A program made the position numbers and the translations under genes. Below, one piece after another: positions 49,968 through 61,167 of a DNA stretch of 64,000 nt. Each line of letters starts with the position of its first letter. The first letter of the stretch is position 1. The stretch lies in contig JAHRYM010000001.1 in the NCBI GenBank assembly GCA_020622085.1, forward strand, positions 1,449,293 through 1,513,292, written 5' to 3'. Origin of the DNA: Paracoccaceae bacterium. GTDB taxonomy: Bacteria > Pseudomonadota > Alphaproteobacteria > Rhodobacterales > Rhodobacteraceae. Below the pieces are notes generated by a model. It had not been told where the DNA came from and did no database searches. It saw only the letters and a list, made by a program, of their open reading frames with translations.

Positions 49968-52874
49968 ATGGCTAAGAAAATGCTCATCGATGCCACCCAC
50001 GCGGAAGAAACCCGCGTGGTCGTGGTGGACGGAAACAAGGTTGACGACTTCGACTTTGAAACCGTCAACAAGCGCCAGCTTGCCGGCAATATCTACCTTG
50101 CCAAGGTAACGCGCGTCGAACCCTCGCTGCAGGCAGCCTTCGTCGATTACGGCGGAAACCGGCATGGTTTCCTTGCCTTCGCGGAAATCCACCCGGATTA
50201 CTACCAGATCCCGGTCGCGGACCGCAAAGCGCTGATCGCCGAAGAACGCGCCTATGCCGAACAGATGGAGGCCGAGGAGAACAACCGCGGCCGCCGCAAG
50301 CCGCGCCCGGCCGCCCGTGCCGAAAGGAACGCCGGTGACGCCGAAGTGATCGCCAGTGATGACATCCCCGGCATGGGGATCGTTGACCTGTCGGACGACC
50401 CGAATGGCGGCAACGGCGCGGATGAGACCGTCGTCGCTGCCGAACCCGAGGCCGGGGAAACTCAGCCGGAGGTGGCGGCGGGCGAGGCCACGGATGAGGC
50501 CGTTGCTTCCAGTGACGACCTGCACGACGCGGGCGATACCGGCACCATCGAGGTCTTCAACCACGACGACCATGACGACGGGATCGAATCCGTCGGCGAA
50601 GAGGACGTGGCCGAAGAAATCCACCAGGCGCGCAAACCCCGTCCGCGCCGCTACAAGATCCAGGAAGTCATCAAGGTCCGGCAGATCATGCTGGTCCAGG
50701 TGGTGAAGGAAGAGCGCGGCAACAAGGGCGCGGCGCTGACCACCTACCTGTCGCTGGCCGGCCGCTACTGCGTCCTGATGCCGAACACCGCGCGCGGCGG
50801 CGGGATTTCCCGCAAGATCACCAATGCCGCCGACCGCAAGAAACTGAAGGAAATCGCGTCGGAAATCGAGGTGCCGGAAGGCGCCGGCCTGATCATCCGC
50901 ACCGCCGGCAGCCAGCGCACCAAGACCGAGATCCGCCGCGACTACGAATACCTGATGCGGCTTTGGGAACAGGTCCGCGACCTGACGCTGAAATCCATAG
51001 CCCCCGCGCCGATCTACGAGGAAGGCGACCTGATCAAGCGGTCGATCCGCGATCTTTACAGCAAGGAAATCGACGAGGTTCTGGTCGAGGGCGCCAAGGG
51101 CTATCGCGCCGCCAAGGACTTCATGAAGATGATCATGCCGACGCATGCGAAAAGTGTCGTGCATTACACCGAATCGATGCCGCTCTTCGCCCGCTATCAG
51201 GTGGAAAGCTATCTGGGCGCGATGTTCAACCCGGTCGTGCAATTGAAGTCCGGCGGCTACATCGTCATCGGTGTGACCGAGGCGCTGGTGGCCATCGACG
51301 TGAACTCGGGCCGGGCGACCAAGGAAGGCTCGATCGAGGAAACGGCGCTGCGCACCAACCTTGAAGCCGCCGAGGAAGTTGCCCGCCAGGTCCGGCTGCG
51401 CGACCTTGCGGGGCTCATCGTCATCGACTTCATCGACATGGAGGAGCGCAAGAACAACGCCGCCGTCGAGAAGCGCCTGAAGGACAAGCTGAAGACCGAC
51501 CGCGCGCGCATCCAGGTCGGCCGCATCTCGGGCTTTGGCCTGATGGAGATGTCGCGCCAGCGCCTGCGCCCGGGGATGCTCGAATCGACGACGCAGCCCT
51601 GCGCCCATTGCCACGGCACCGGGATCATCCGTTCGGACGACAGCCTTGCCCTGCAGATCCTGCGGCAACTGGAAGAGGAAGGCACCCGCAAGCGGTCGCG
51701 CGAAGTGCTGCTCAGGGCGCCCATCGCGGTCGTCAACTTCCTGATGAACCAGAAGCGCGAGCATATCGCCCAGATCGAGGCCCGCTATGGCCTGTCGGTG
51801 CGGGTCGAGGCCGATCCGCTGCTGGTAAGCCCGGATTATTCGATCGATAAGTTCAAGACCGCGACCCGTGTCATCCCCGAGGTTGTCTCTCAGGTCATCT
51901 CGAACGATGCCTCCCTGATGCCCGACCTTGAAGACGAGGACATCGTCGAGGAGGATCTGGACGAGGCCGAAGACGAGACCGAGGGCGAGGCCGGGGACGA
52001 AGTGGCCCAGGGCGAACAGGGCGATGAACCCGGCAAGAAGAAGAAACGCCGCCGCCGCCGCCGTCGCAAGGGCAATGGCGAGCGTGGCGCCGATGGCCAG
52101 GGACAGGCCGACGATTCGGGCGAGGAAACAGGCGACGACACCGGCGAGGATGGCGCGGCCGAAGAGGTCGCGGGCGACGCCGAAGCCGCTGAGCCGGCCC
52201 TGCCCGAGGCTGGCGCCACTGCCGAGGCAGAGGCGACGACCGCCAAGCCGCGCCGCAGCCGCACGCGGACCCGCAAGAAAACCGAGGAGGAAGCTCCGGC
52301 CACGGTGGAGGTAACTGCCGCCAGTGCGGAGCAGGCCGAGAGTCAGGTCGAGGCGGCAGATGCGGCAATGGACGTGGCCCCCGCGCCGAAGAAAAGCCGC
52401 AGCCGCAAGCCCAGGGCCGACACCGCCGTGACGGGAGTGGTGGCGGAACCTGCGGCCGCCGAAGCTTCAGCCCCCGCACCGAAAAAGCCGCGCAGCCGCA
52501 AGCCCAAGGCCGCCGTCGAGGCGCCGGCAGCGGCGGAAGTTGCGGCTGGGCCTGCGGTGCAGGCACCCGCCGAAGTGTCCGCCACCGAAGTGTCCGCCAC
52601 CGAAGTGTCTGCCACCGAAGTGTCTGCCGAGGCGTCTGTTGCCGCTTCGTTGGCGCCCGGTGGCGATGCGGCGGCGGAGAGCCATGCAGAAATGGCCGAC
52701 CTGCCCGTGGACGGCGCGCTTGAGCCCAGCGTGACGGCCAACACCCATTCGGACCCGGCACCCGCCCAGCCCGATGGCCCGGCGCTGGATGCGACGGATG
52801 CGGTTCAAAGCCAGTCGGAAGCCGAGGCCGAGAAGAAGCCCCGCCGCCGCGGCTGGTGGTCGCTTGGCCGCTGA
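49968..52874 (+). CDS. rne: Ribonuclease E
   Basis: This 968-residue endonuclease starts MAKKMLIDATHAEETRVVVV and has an S1 domain (residues about 35-240) split by an acidic insert of some 130 residues (about 95-225). The DNase-I-like catalytic part has the metal-binding aspartates in LVAIDVNSGR and LIVIDFIDM, and the zinc-link is PCAHCHGTG. The last 330 residues are a disordered alternation of acidic, Ala-rich and basic KKPRSRKPK clusters, which would bind RNA and degradosome partners. A four-copy repeat encodes SATEV units near the end. It is the main mRNA-decay enzyme. ATG 49968 is the conserved start; a weak GCGGAAAAA lies upstream. Confidence 0.96.
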   Translation: MAKKMLIDATHAEETRVVVVDGNKVDDFDFETVNKRQLAGNIYLAKVTRVEPSLQAAFVDYGGNRHGFLAFAEIHPDYYQIPVADRKALIAEERAYAEQMEAEENNRGRRKPRPAARAERNAGDAEVIASDDIPGMGIVDLSDDPNGGNGADETVVAAEPEAGETQPEVAAGEATDEAVASSDDLHDAGDTGTIEVFNHDDHDDGIESVGEEDVAEEIHQARKPRPRRYKIQEVIKVRQIMLVQVVKEERGNKGAALTTYLSLAGRYCVLMPNTARGGGISRKITNAADRKKLKEIASEIEVPEGAGLIIRTAGSQRTKTEIRRDYEYLMRLWEQVRDLTLKSIAPAPIYEEGDLIKRSIRDLYSKEIDEVLVEGAKGYRAAKDFMKMIMPTHAKSVVHYTESMPLFARYQVESYLGAMFNPVVQLKSGGYIVIGVTEALVAIDVNSGRATKEGSIEETALRTNLEAAEEVARQVRLRDLAGLIVIDFIDMEERKNNAAVEKRLKDKLKTDRARIQVGRISGFGLMEMSRQRLRPGMLESTTQPCAHCHGTGIIRSDDSLALQILRQLEEEGTRKRSREVLLRAPIAVVNFLMNQKREHIAQIEARYGLSVRVEADPLLVSPDYSIDKFKTATRVIPEVVSQVISNDASLMPDLEDEDIVEEDLDEAEDETEGEAGDEVAQGEQGDEPGKKKKRRRRRRRKGNGERGADGQGQADDSGEETGDDTGEDGAAEEVAGDAEAAEPALPEAGATAEAEATTAKPRRSRTRTRKKTEEEAPATVEVTAASAEQAESQVEAADAAMDVAPAPKKSRSRKPRADTAVTGVVAEPAAAEASAPAPKKPRSRKPKAAVEAPAAAEVAAGPAVQAPAEVSATEVSATEVSATEVSAEASVAASLAPGGDAAAESHAEMADLPVDGALEPSVTANTHSDPAPAQPDGPALDATDAVQSQSEAEAEKKPRRRGWWSLGR
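52573..52629 (+). repeat. 15-bp tandem repeat (about 4 copies) inside rne
   Basis: GAAGTGTC(C/T)GCCACC recurs at 52573, 52588, 52603 and 52618, with the last copy degenerating. It encodes repeated EVSAT pentapeptides in the disordered C-terminal tail. The in-frame period makes copy-number change harmless to the reading frame. Confidence 0.9.
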
Positions 52875-52900
52875 GGCATAGGGTTCGAGGGAGCAGAAAA

Positions 52901-52930
52901 GACGCCGGGCCCGCAGGTCCGGCGTCTATC
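52901..52930 (+). terminator. Probable terminator after rne
   Basis: GACGCCGG (52901-52908) pairs perfectly with CCGGCGTC (52919-52926) around a ten-base loop, followed by TATCGTTT. It is 27 bp beyond the rne stop. The T-run is interrupted, so strength is uncertain. Confidence 0.6.
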
Positions 52931-53124
52931 GTTTCCAAAGACCGCTGGCGGGGCTTCAGTCCATGAACAGGTAGGAAGGGCGCCGGGACTGGCGGGCAAT
53001 CACGGGGCCGTCGCCGGTTTTCGCCTGTCACGATGAATAGGTGGTGGAGATGTTGGGCGCTCCGGGCATTCAGGTCCGTCGGAAGGGCCGCGCGATGCCC
53101 TCCCGACCCGCCCCCGGGGGGCTT

Positions 53125-53367
53125 TCAGCCTGCCTTGCGGATCAGGTAGGTCTTCACGCCACCCACGTCTTCGGCCGACACCAGTTGATGTCCGGCCCCG
53201 GCGCAGAAATGCGGCACGTCGACCCAGCTCATCGCATCGCTGGCGCGCAGGCGCAGAACCGCGCCCGGCGCCATTTCTGCCAGCGCCTTGCGGGCTTTCA
53301 GCACCGGCAGCGGGCAAAGCAGTCCGAGCGCGTCGATATCGCGGTCAGGTTCGCGGTCAATATCCAT
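53125..53367 (-). CDS. tusA: TusA-family sulfurtransferase
   Basis: This 80-residue protein has the TusA fold signature DALGLLCPLPVLKARKALAEM with the sulfur-carrying Cys18 in the CPxP motif, and ends VGGVKTYLIRK. TusA-like proteins pass persulfide sulfur in tRNA thiolation, molybdenum cofactor or other sulfur transfer. It lies alone on the minus strand, divergent from ccdA (122 bp), which is also a thiol-redox gene. A full-length family member. Confidence 0.92.
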   Translation of the reverse strand: MDIDREPDRDIDALGLLCPLPVLKARKALAEMAPGAVLRLRASDAMSWVDVPHFCAGAGHQLVSAEDVGGVKTYLIRKAG

Positions 53368-53489
53368 GCCCGGGACTTACGGCCGGCAAGGCCGCTTGTC
53401 CACGTCTGTCGCGCTTGTGATCCACTCCGGTCTGGTTCCGCCTGTCGCACCCCCGTGACGCGCAGGCCGGGATCGGCTAAGCATCAGCC

Positions 53490-54242
53490 ATGTTCGACAT
53501 AAGTCTCATGGATGCCTCCTTCCTCACCGCCGCGGCGATTGCCGCGCTGGCCGGGGTAATCTCGTTTCTCAGCCCCTGCGTCCTGCCGATCGTGCCGCCC
53601 TATCTGGCCTATATGAGCGGCATCGGCATGGCTGACCTGAACGCCGGGCGGAAAGGCAGCCGCGCGGCGCTGATGGCGGCGCTCTTCTTCGTGCTGGGCC
53701 TTTCGACGGTCTTCATGCTGCTGGGGTTTGCGGCTTCCGCCTTCGGGCAGGTCTTTGCCGCGAACCGCGACGCCTTCGCCACCGTGGCCGGCCTCGTCGT
53801 GATGGTCTTTGGCGCACATTTCCTGGGTGTCATCTCGATTCCCTTCCTCAACCGCGAGGCGCGGATGGATGCGGGTGACCGGGGCGGCTCGGCCTTTGGC
53901 GCCTATCTGCTGGGGCTGGCCTTCGCCTTTGGCTGGACGCCCTGCATCGGCCCGCAACTGGCCATGATCCTGTCTCTCGCGGCGCAGGATTCCAGCCTGT
54001 CGCGCGGGGCGGCATTGCTGGCGATCTATGCGGCGGGGCTGGGGATTCCCTTCCTGCTGGTCGCGGCCTTCCTGCCGCGCCTGACCGGGGTTCTGGCCTT
54101 CTTCAAGCGCCATATGGAGCGGATCGAGCGGATGATGGGTCTGCTCTTGTGGACCATCGGGCTCCTGATGGCGACGGGAAGCTTCACCGTCTTTGCCTTC
54201 TGGCTTCTGGAAACCTTCCCGTCGCTGGCCAATATCGGCTGA
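53490..54242 (+). CDS. ccdA: Cytochrome c biogenesis thiol transporter CcdA
   Basis: This 250-residue protein has six membrane helices with the two conserved redox cysteines: Cys30 in SFLSPCVLPIVPPYLAY and a second in FGWTPCIGPQL near residue 152. CcdA, the short form of DsbD, carries electrons from cytoplasmic thioredoxin across the membrane to CcmG (encoded at 36325). The symmetry of two three-helix halves and the proline-rich helix breaks are visible. It probably has its own promoter in the spacer shared with tusA. Confidence 0.95.
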   Translation: MFDISLMDASFLTAAAIAALAGVISFLSPCVLPIVPPYLAYMSGIGMADLNAGRKGSRAALMAALFFVLGLSTVFMLLGFAASAFGQVFAANRDAFATVAGLVVMVFGAHFLGVISIPFLNREARMDAGDRGGSAFGAYLLGLAFAFGWTPCIGPQLAMILSLAAQDSSLSRGAALLAIYAAGLGIPFLLVAAFLPRLTGVLAFFKRHMERIERMMGLLLWTIGLLMATGSFTVFAFWLLETFPSLANIG

Positions 54243-54463
54243 AGCCGCCTTCGGCGCGATCGGGGTCGATCCGGGCGCGATCCGGCTTGACTTGCCGGCG
54301 CCGATCCCCGATAAGCCGCCATCCCGACATGGCTCCATCGCCTGAGCGGGAATCGTTGTTTCATGTCGCCCCTTTGCCGGGGCGCGCAGTCCGAGGCGGC
54401 AACAGCCACCAACACCGGTTATCCGGGGCCACAGGACGCGGCAGAAAGAAGAAGGAAAGACCC

Positions 54464-54904
54464 ATGTTCGCGGTCCTCAAGACAGGCGGCAAGCAATACA
54501 AGGTCCAGGCAGGAGATGTCCTGCGCGTGGAACTGATTGATGCCCAGGCTGGTGAAAAGATCCAGTTCAACGACATCCTGATGCTGGGCGGCGACACGCT
54601 CACCGTTGGCGCGCCGCTTGTGGCCGGTGCCGCGGTTCAGGCCGAAGTCATCGACAACATCAAGGCTGACAAGGTCATCACCTTCGTCAAGCGCCGCCGC
54701 AAGCACAGCTCGCAGCGGACCCGTGGCCACCGTCAGAAGCTGACGCTGGTGCGCGTGACGGATATCCTCGCCTCGGGCGCGGAAAAGTCGGACGTGAAAT
54801 CCGCGATCGGCACCCATGCCGCCCGCGTCGCCGCGCACAACAACGGCGCTGCGGCCGAAGCTCCGGCCAAGCCGAAGCGCGCCACCAAGAAAACCGAAGC
54901 CTGA
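54464..54904 (+). CDS. rplU: 50S ribosomal protein L21 with C-terminal extension
   Basis: This 146-residue protein starts MFAVLKTGGKQYKVQAGDVL and has the L21 core to about residue 103 (VKRRRKHSSQRTRGHRQKLTLVRV). A further 40 residues end in a Lys/Ala tail (AKPKRATKKTEA), an extension usual in alphaproteobacteria. L21 binds 23S rRNA near the exit tunnel. AAGGAAAG precedes ATG 54464. It is followed by rpmA after 13 bp in the standard rplU-rpmA pair. Confidence 0.97.
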   Translation: MFAVLKTGGKQYKVQAGDVLRVELIDAQAGEKIQFNDILMLGGDTLTVGAPLVAGAAVQAEVIDNIKADKVITFVKRRRKHSSQRTRGHRQKLTLVRVTDILASGAEKSDVKSAIGTHAARVAAHNNGAAAEAPAKPKRATKKTEA

Positions 54905-54917
54905 GGGGTAACGCGTC

Positions 54918-55187
54918 ATGGCACACAAGAAAGCAGGCGGTTCTTCCCGCAACGGCCGCGACTCCGCTGGGCGTCGCCTCGGCGTGAAACTCTATGGCGG
55001 CCAAGCTGCCATTCCGGGCAATATCATCGTGCGTCAGCGCGGCACCACCTGGTGGCCGGGCAACGGCGTTGAAATGGGCCGCGACCATACCATCTTTGCG
55101 GTAACGACCGGCACCGTGGCCTTCAGGAAGGGCCTCAAGGGGCGCACCTTCATCTCGGTCCTGCCGGTGGCGGCAGCGGCAGAGTAA
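54918..55187 (+). CDS. rpmA: 50S ribosomal protein L27
   Basis: This 89-residue protein has the conserved N-terminus [20 protein letters not shown], which reaches into the peptidyl-transferase centre, followed by [22 protein letters not shown]. The length is normal. Together with rplU it forms the upstream part of the usual rplU-rpmA-(acetyltransferases)-obgE arrangement. A 114-bp spacer follows. Confidence 0.98.
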   Translation: MAHKKAGGSSRNGRDSAGRRLGVKLYGGQAAIPGNIIVRQRGTTWWPGNGVEMGRDHTIFAVTTGTVAFRKGLKGRTFISVLPVAAAAE

Positions 55188-55301
55188 GCCGGAACCCGAC
55201 CTGAGCGAAAGCAAATGGGGGATCGGCGAAACCGCCGGTCCCCCGAACCTTTTCCGGCTGGGGGGCCGGACATTTCCAGGCGGACGCAAGGGGAGGAGCC
55301 C

Positions 55302-55418
55302 ATGTCAGATCGCCGCGACAAGGACGGCATGGCGCACCGTCCCCGGACGATGACGTTCCGGGGGCAGGGGATCTGGCCCGGGTCGACACCCGAGCCCGGA
55401 AGGCCCGGAAGGGGCTGA
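55302..55418 (+). CDS. Possible 38-residue basic protein of unknown function
   Basis: A short frame from ATG 55302 to TGA 55418 is preceded by an excellent ribosome binding site, GGGGAGGAG five bases before the start. The product is short, polar and basic (MSDRRDKDGMAHRPRTMTFR, then Gly/Pro-rich GQGIWPGSTPEPGRPGRG). No domain is recognised. It lies between rpmA and an acetyltransferase whose start has an almost identical Shine-Dalgarno context. Translation is likely from the ribosome binding site; function is unknown. Confidence 0.45.
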   Translation: MSDRRDKDGMAHRPRTMTFRGQGIWPGSTPEPGRPGRG

Positions 55419-55536
55419 CATGATTCTGACATCGAAACCGGCAAGACTGCACGAGAATCTGGCGCGCGACCCGCGCCCGGTCCAGGGCCGTGCGCTGACG
55501 GACGCACCGGCAAACGACAACTCCCGGAGGAGCAAC

Positions 55537-56076
55537 ATGCGGCAAGAGCAGATCGTGATCCAACCCACCATCGGCGCCAGCCGCTTCCTGCTGCGCCCGA
55601 TGCGGAAGTCGGACGCGGGGCTTGTCACGCTTTATGCCGGGGATCGCCGCATTGCCGAAGGCACCAAGGCCATCCCGCATCCGCTGCCGCCGGGGCTGGC
55701 GGAAACCATGATCTCGCGGGCGCTGAGCGAGACCCGCACCGAGGATACCTGGGTCATGGACGGTTCCGCCGATGACTTGGGCGAGGTGCTGGGCATCGTC
55801 ACGCTTGCGCATATCGGCAAGGACCAGTCCGAGATCGGCTACTGGGTGGCGCCGGCCTTCTGGAACACCGGGCTTGCCTCCGAGGCCGTCGCGGCCGTGG
55901 TCGCGGCGAACCCGCACCGGTCGCGCACGCTTTTTGCCGAAGTGTTCCAGGACAATCCGGGTTCGGCCCGGGTGCTGACGAACTGCGGCTTCGAGTATCT
56001 GGGCGATGCGGAAAGCTGGTCGGTTGCGCGCAATGCGATGGTCCCCACCTGGACCTATACGCGCAAGATGGGTTGA
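55537..56076 (+). CDS. GNAT-family N-acetyltransferase (RimJ/RimL-like)
   Basis: This 179-residue protein is of the Acetyltransf_3 type: SRFLLRPMRKSDAGLVTLYAGDRRIAEG at the start, then IGYWVAPAFWNTGLASEAVAAVVA (acetyl-CoA loop in degenerate form) and NPGSARVLTNCGFEYLGDAESWSVARNA. This resembles ribosomal-protein or aminoglycoside acetyltransferases; the substrate is unknown. ATG 55537 is chosen because GGAGGAG lies four bases upstream; the frame opens at ATG 55420 and would add 39 unconserved residues. The gene's place between rpmA and obgE is usual in Rhodobacteraceae. Confidence 0.87.
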   Translation: MRQEQIVIQPTIGASRFLLRPMRKSDAGLVTLYAGDRRIAEGTKAIPHPLPPGLAETMISRALSETRTEDTWVMDGSADDLGEVLGIVTLAHIGKDQSEIGYWVAPAFWNTGLASEAVAAVVAANPHRSRTLFAEVFQDNPGSARVLTNCGFEYLGDAESWSVARNAMVPTWTYTRKMG

Positions 56077-56106
56077 ACCGGGACGCAGGATCGGGAAGGG
56101 ATCGGG

Positions 56107-56613
56107 ATGCAGGTCCGGGATGCAAGCGCCGACGATGCCGCCGGTATCGCCGCAATCTACAACGACGCGGTGCGCCGGACGACCGCGATCCTCAACGATG
56201 CCGAAGTCGATGCCGCAAACCGCGCCGCCTGGATCGCGGCGCGGCAGGAAATTGGCTACCCGGTGCTGGTGGCCTGCGAGGGCGGGCGTGTGCTGGGCTA
56301 TGCGAGCTTTGGCCACTGGCGTGCCTTCGACGGATATCGCGCCACCGTGGAGCATTCGGTCTACGTCGACGCGGATGCCCGTGGCCGCGGGATCGCGCAA
56401 ACCCTGCTTCAGGCATTGACCCAGCGCGCCCGTGACCTGGGCAAGCACGTCATGGTCGCCGCCATCACTGCCGAAAACGAAGTCTCGATCCGGCTGCACG
56501 CGCGGATGGGTTTTGCGGAAACGGGGCGAATGCGCGAGGTGGGCCAGAAGTTCGGCCGCTGGCTTGATCTGGTGTTCATGGAACTGCGGCTCGACGATCG
56601 ACCAGCGCCCTGA
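56107..56613 (+). CDS. GNAT-family N-acetyltransferase (phosphinothricin acetyltransferase-like)
   Basis: This 168-residue protein shows the Pat/MnaT pattern: VRDASADDAAGIAAIYNDAVRRTTAI, then LGYASFGHWRAFDGYRATVEHSVYVDADARGRGIAQTLLQAL with the acetyl-CoA RGRGIA loop. The end runs HVMVAAITAENEVSIRLHARMGFAETG followed by GQKFGRWLDLVFMEL. Relatives N-acetylate phosphinothricin, methionine sulfoximine or related amino acids. It follows the other acetyltransferase by 30 bp and precedes obgE by 115 bp. Confidence 0.9.
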   Translation: MQVRDASADDAAGIAAIYNDAVRRTTAILNDAEVDAANRAAWIAARQEIGYPVLVACEGGRVLGYASFGHWRAFDGYRATVEHSVYVDADARGRGIAQTLLQALTQRARDLGKHVMVAAITAENEVSIRLHARMGFAETGRMREVGQKFGRWLDLVFMELRLDDRPAP

Positions 56614-56632
56614 GGCGCGGGTGGCCCCGTGA

Positions 56633-58869
<2,237 letters not shown>

Positions 58870-58873
58870 GGTC

Positions 58874-58925
58874 GGGGCCGGGGGCTCTGCCCCCGCACCC
58901 CCGGAGTATTTCTGCAAAGAAGAAG
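58874..58925 (+). repeat. Extragenic palindromic element between proB and proA
   Basis: GGGGGCTCTGCCCCCGCACCC followed by CCGGAGTATTTCTGCAAAGA and AGAAG forms a short GC-rich stem-loop with a purine-rich tail. A very similar sequence recurs between genes in many Rhodobacteraceae genomes; this is recalled, not searched. The stem GGGGGC/GCCCCC has a four-base loop TCTG or similar. I found no second full copy in this window. It leads directly into the proA ribosome binding site. Confidence 0.6.
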
Positions 58926-58934
58926 GTGAAGGCG

Positions 58935-60191
58935 ATGGCTGAGGCGCAAACCCTGATCGCGGAGATGGGCGCGAAAGCGCGCGCGGCGGCGGCGGCGCTG
59001 GCCTTTGCCGAGACGGAGCGCAAGGTGGCGGCCCTGATCGCGGCGGCCGAGGCGATCTGGATGGCGCGGGACCGGATCCTGAGCGAGAATTGCGCCGATC
59101 TGGTTTACGGCAAGGAAAAGGGCCTGACGCCGGCGATGATGGACCGGCTGACGCTGGACGAGGCGCGGTTGCGTGGCATCGTTGACGGTTTGCGCGCCGT
59201 GGCCGAGCAGCGCGACCCCGTGGGGGCGGTCATTGCCGAATGGGACATGCCTTCGGGCCTGCATATCGAGCGCGTGCGCACGCCCCTGGGCGTGATCGGC
59301 GTCATCTATGAAAGCCGCCCCAATGTGACGGCGGATGCGGGTGCGCTGTGCCTCAAGTCCGGAAACGCGGTGATCTTGCGGGGGGGATCGGAATCCTTTC
59401 ACAGCTCGCAGGCGATTCACGCCTGCATGGTGCAGGGTCTTCGGCAAGCCGGGCTGCCCGAGGCGGCGATCCAGCTTGTGCCGACCCGCGACCGCGCGGC
59501 GGTGGCGGCGATGCTGCGGGCGACCGAATTCATCGACGTGATCGTGCCCCGCGGCGGCAAGGGGCTGGTGGGGCTGGTGCAGGCCGAGGCGCGGGTGCCG
59601 GTCTTTGCGCATCTGGAAGGCATCTGCCACGTCTACGCCGACCGTGACGCCGATCTTGAAAAGGCCCGCCGCGTGGTCCTGAACGCCAAGACGCGGCGCA
59701 CCGGCATCTGCGGCGCGGCGGAATGCCTGCTGATCGACTGGCCCTTCTATACCAGACACGGTGCCGTGCTGATCGAGGATCTGCTGGCGGCCGGGATCGA
59801 GGTGCGGGCCGAGGGCCATCTGGCCACGATTCCCGGCACGGTGAAGGCAAACCCCGACGATTTCGGGCGCGAGTTCCTGGACCGGATCATCGCGGTGAAA
59901 CTGGTCGATGGCGTGGACGAGGCCATCGACCATATCCGCCGCCATGGCTCGGGCCATACCGAGGCGATCCTGACCGAGAACGACGCGACCGCGGCGCGGT
60001 TCTTCCAGCGGCTCGACAGCGCGATCCTGATGCGCAACGCCTCGACCCAGTTCGCGGATGGTGGCGAATTCGGCATGGGTGCGGAAATCGGCATCGCGAC
60101 CGGCAAGCTCCATGCCCGGGGACCGGTCGGAGCCGAGCAGCTGACCAGTTTCAAGTATCTGGTGACGGGCGACGGGGCTGTGCGGAAATAG
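58935..60191 (+). CDS. proA: Gamma-glutamyl phosphate reductase
   Basis: This 418-residue NADPH-dependent enzyme reduces glutamyl-5-phosphate made by ProB to glutamate semialdehyde for proline synthesis. Diagnostic parts are [37 protein letters not shown], the nucleophile region [13 protein letters not shown] with the catalytic Cys, and [20 protein letters not shown] near the C-terminus. ATG 58935 follows GAAGGCG closely; a GTG three codons earlier is rejected. Confidence 0.97.
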   Translation: MAEAQTLIAEMGAKARAAAAALAFAETERKVAALIAAAEAIWMARDRILSENCADLVYGKEKGLTPAMMDRLTLDEARLRGIVDGLRAVAEQRDPVGAVIAEWDMPSGLHIERVRTPLGVIGVIYESRPNVTADAGALCLKSGNAVILRGGSESFHSSQAIHACMVQGLRQAGLPEAAIQLVPTRDRAAVAAMLRATEFIDVIVPRGGKGLVGLVQAEARVPVFAHLEGICHVYADRDADLEKARRVVLNAKTRRTGICGAAECLLIDWPFYTRHGAVLIEDLLAAGIEVRAEGHLATIPGTVKANPDDFGREFLDRIIAVKLVDGVDEAIDHIRRHGSGHTEAILTENDATAARFFQRLDSAILMRNASTQFADGGEFGMGAEIGIATGKLHARGPVGAEQLTSFKYLVTGDGAVRK

Positions 60192-60262
60192 CATGTGTCG
60201 CGGGGGTTTCCAGCCGCCGGGACTTGTCCTAGGTTTGTGGTGAAACGGTTTTCGGATCTTCC

Positions 60263-61030
60263 ATGACCACCCAGGCCCGCCGGCCCGTCGTCGGCATCAT
60301 CGGCAACAGCTACGAGCTGAACGACCGCTATCCTGTCCATGCCGGCGGCACGATGAATTCGGCAGCCATCGCCCAGGTGGCAGAATGCATGCCGCTGCTC
60401 ATCCCGACCGATCCCGGATTTGTCAGCGTGGGGGAGCTTCTGGAGCTTTGCGACGGCTTCCTCCTGACCGGCGGGCAGCCCAACGTGCACCCCTCAGAAT
60501 ATGGCGAGGAGGAGACGGCGGCCCATGGCCGTTTTGATCGCGCCCGCGATGCGATCACGCTGCCGCTGGTCCGGGCCTGTGTCGAACGCGGCCAGCCTTT
60601 CTTCGGCATCTGCCGCGGATTCCAGGAGGTGAACGTGGCCATGGGCGGCACGCTCCACCCCGAGATCCGCGATCTGCCGGGGCGCGCAAACCACCGGATG
60701 CCACCCGACGCGCCGCTGGAGGAACAGTTCGCGCTGCGCCACAAGGTCGTGCTGACCCATGGCGGGCGGTTCCATGCGCTGCTGGGGCAGACCGAGATCC
60801 TGACCAATACGCTGCACGGGCAGGGGATCATGCGGGCGGGATCGCGGATCGTGGTTGATGGGTATGCCGAGGATGGAACGCCCGAAGCCTGCTTCGTCGA
60901 GGGGGCGCCCGGGTTCACGCTCTCGGTGCAGTGGCACCCGGAATGGAACGCCGCGCAGGACAGCGTTTCGCAGCCGCTGTTCCGGGCCTTCGGCGGCGCC
61001 GTGCGGGACTGGGCACGGGCAAGGCGCTGA
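60263..61030 (+). CDS. Class I glutamine amidotransferase-like hydrolase (PuuD family)
   Basis: This 255-residue protein has the peptidase C26 pattern: RPVVGIIGNSYELNDRYPVH, DGFLLTGGQPNVHPSEYG, nucleophile Cys in FFGICRGFQEVNVAMGG, and VQWHPEW for the catalytic His/Glu. PuuD-type enzymes hydrolyse gamma-glutamyl-GABA in putrescine use; other members act on gamma-glutamyl compounds generally. No putrescine genes are nearby. It is 71 bp after proA. In relatives argS is often preceded by a dGTPase gene; none is here. Confidence 0.9.
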   Translation: MTTQARRPVVGIIGNSYELNDRYPVHAGGTMNSAAIAQVAECMPLLIPTDPGFVSVGELLELCDGFLLTGGQPNVHPSEYGEEETAAHGRFDRARDAITLPLVRACVERGQPFFGICRGFQEVNVAMGGTLHPEIRDLPGRANHRMPPDAPLEEQFALRHKVVLTHGGRFHALLGQTEILTNTLHGQGIMRAGSRIVVDGYAEDGTPEACFVEGAPGFTLSVQWHPEWNAAQDSVSQPLFRAFGGAVRDWARARR

Positions 61031-61167
61031 GCAGGTTCCGGGCGAGGGGACGATCGGGACCACGGGCCGCGCGGGCATTGATGGGCGCGAATGCGGCGGA
61101 CCCTTCGGCCCAGCATTGACGCAAGGCATCGGCTCTGGCATCCCCCTTGGCATCAAAGGGGACCGAA

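Noticed and set aside
49617-51764. Minus-strand open frame of about 715 codons opposite rne
   Set aside because: Antisense to the catalytic part of RNase E; no motif and repetitive composition produced by the sense codons.
58926-58934. GTG start three codons upstream for proA
   Set aside because: ATG 58935 has better spacing to the purine-rich site and matches the usual length.
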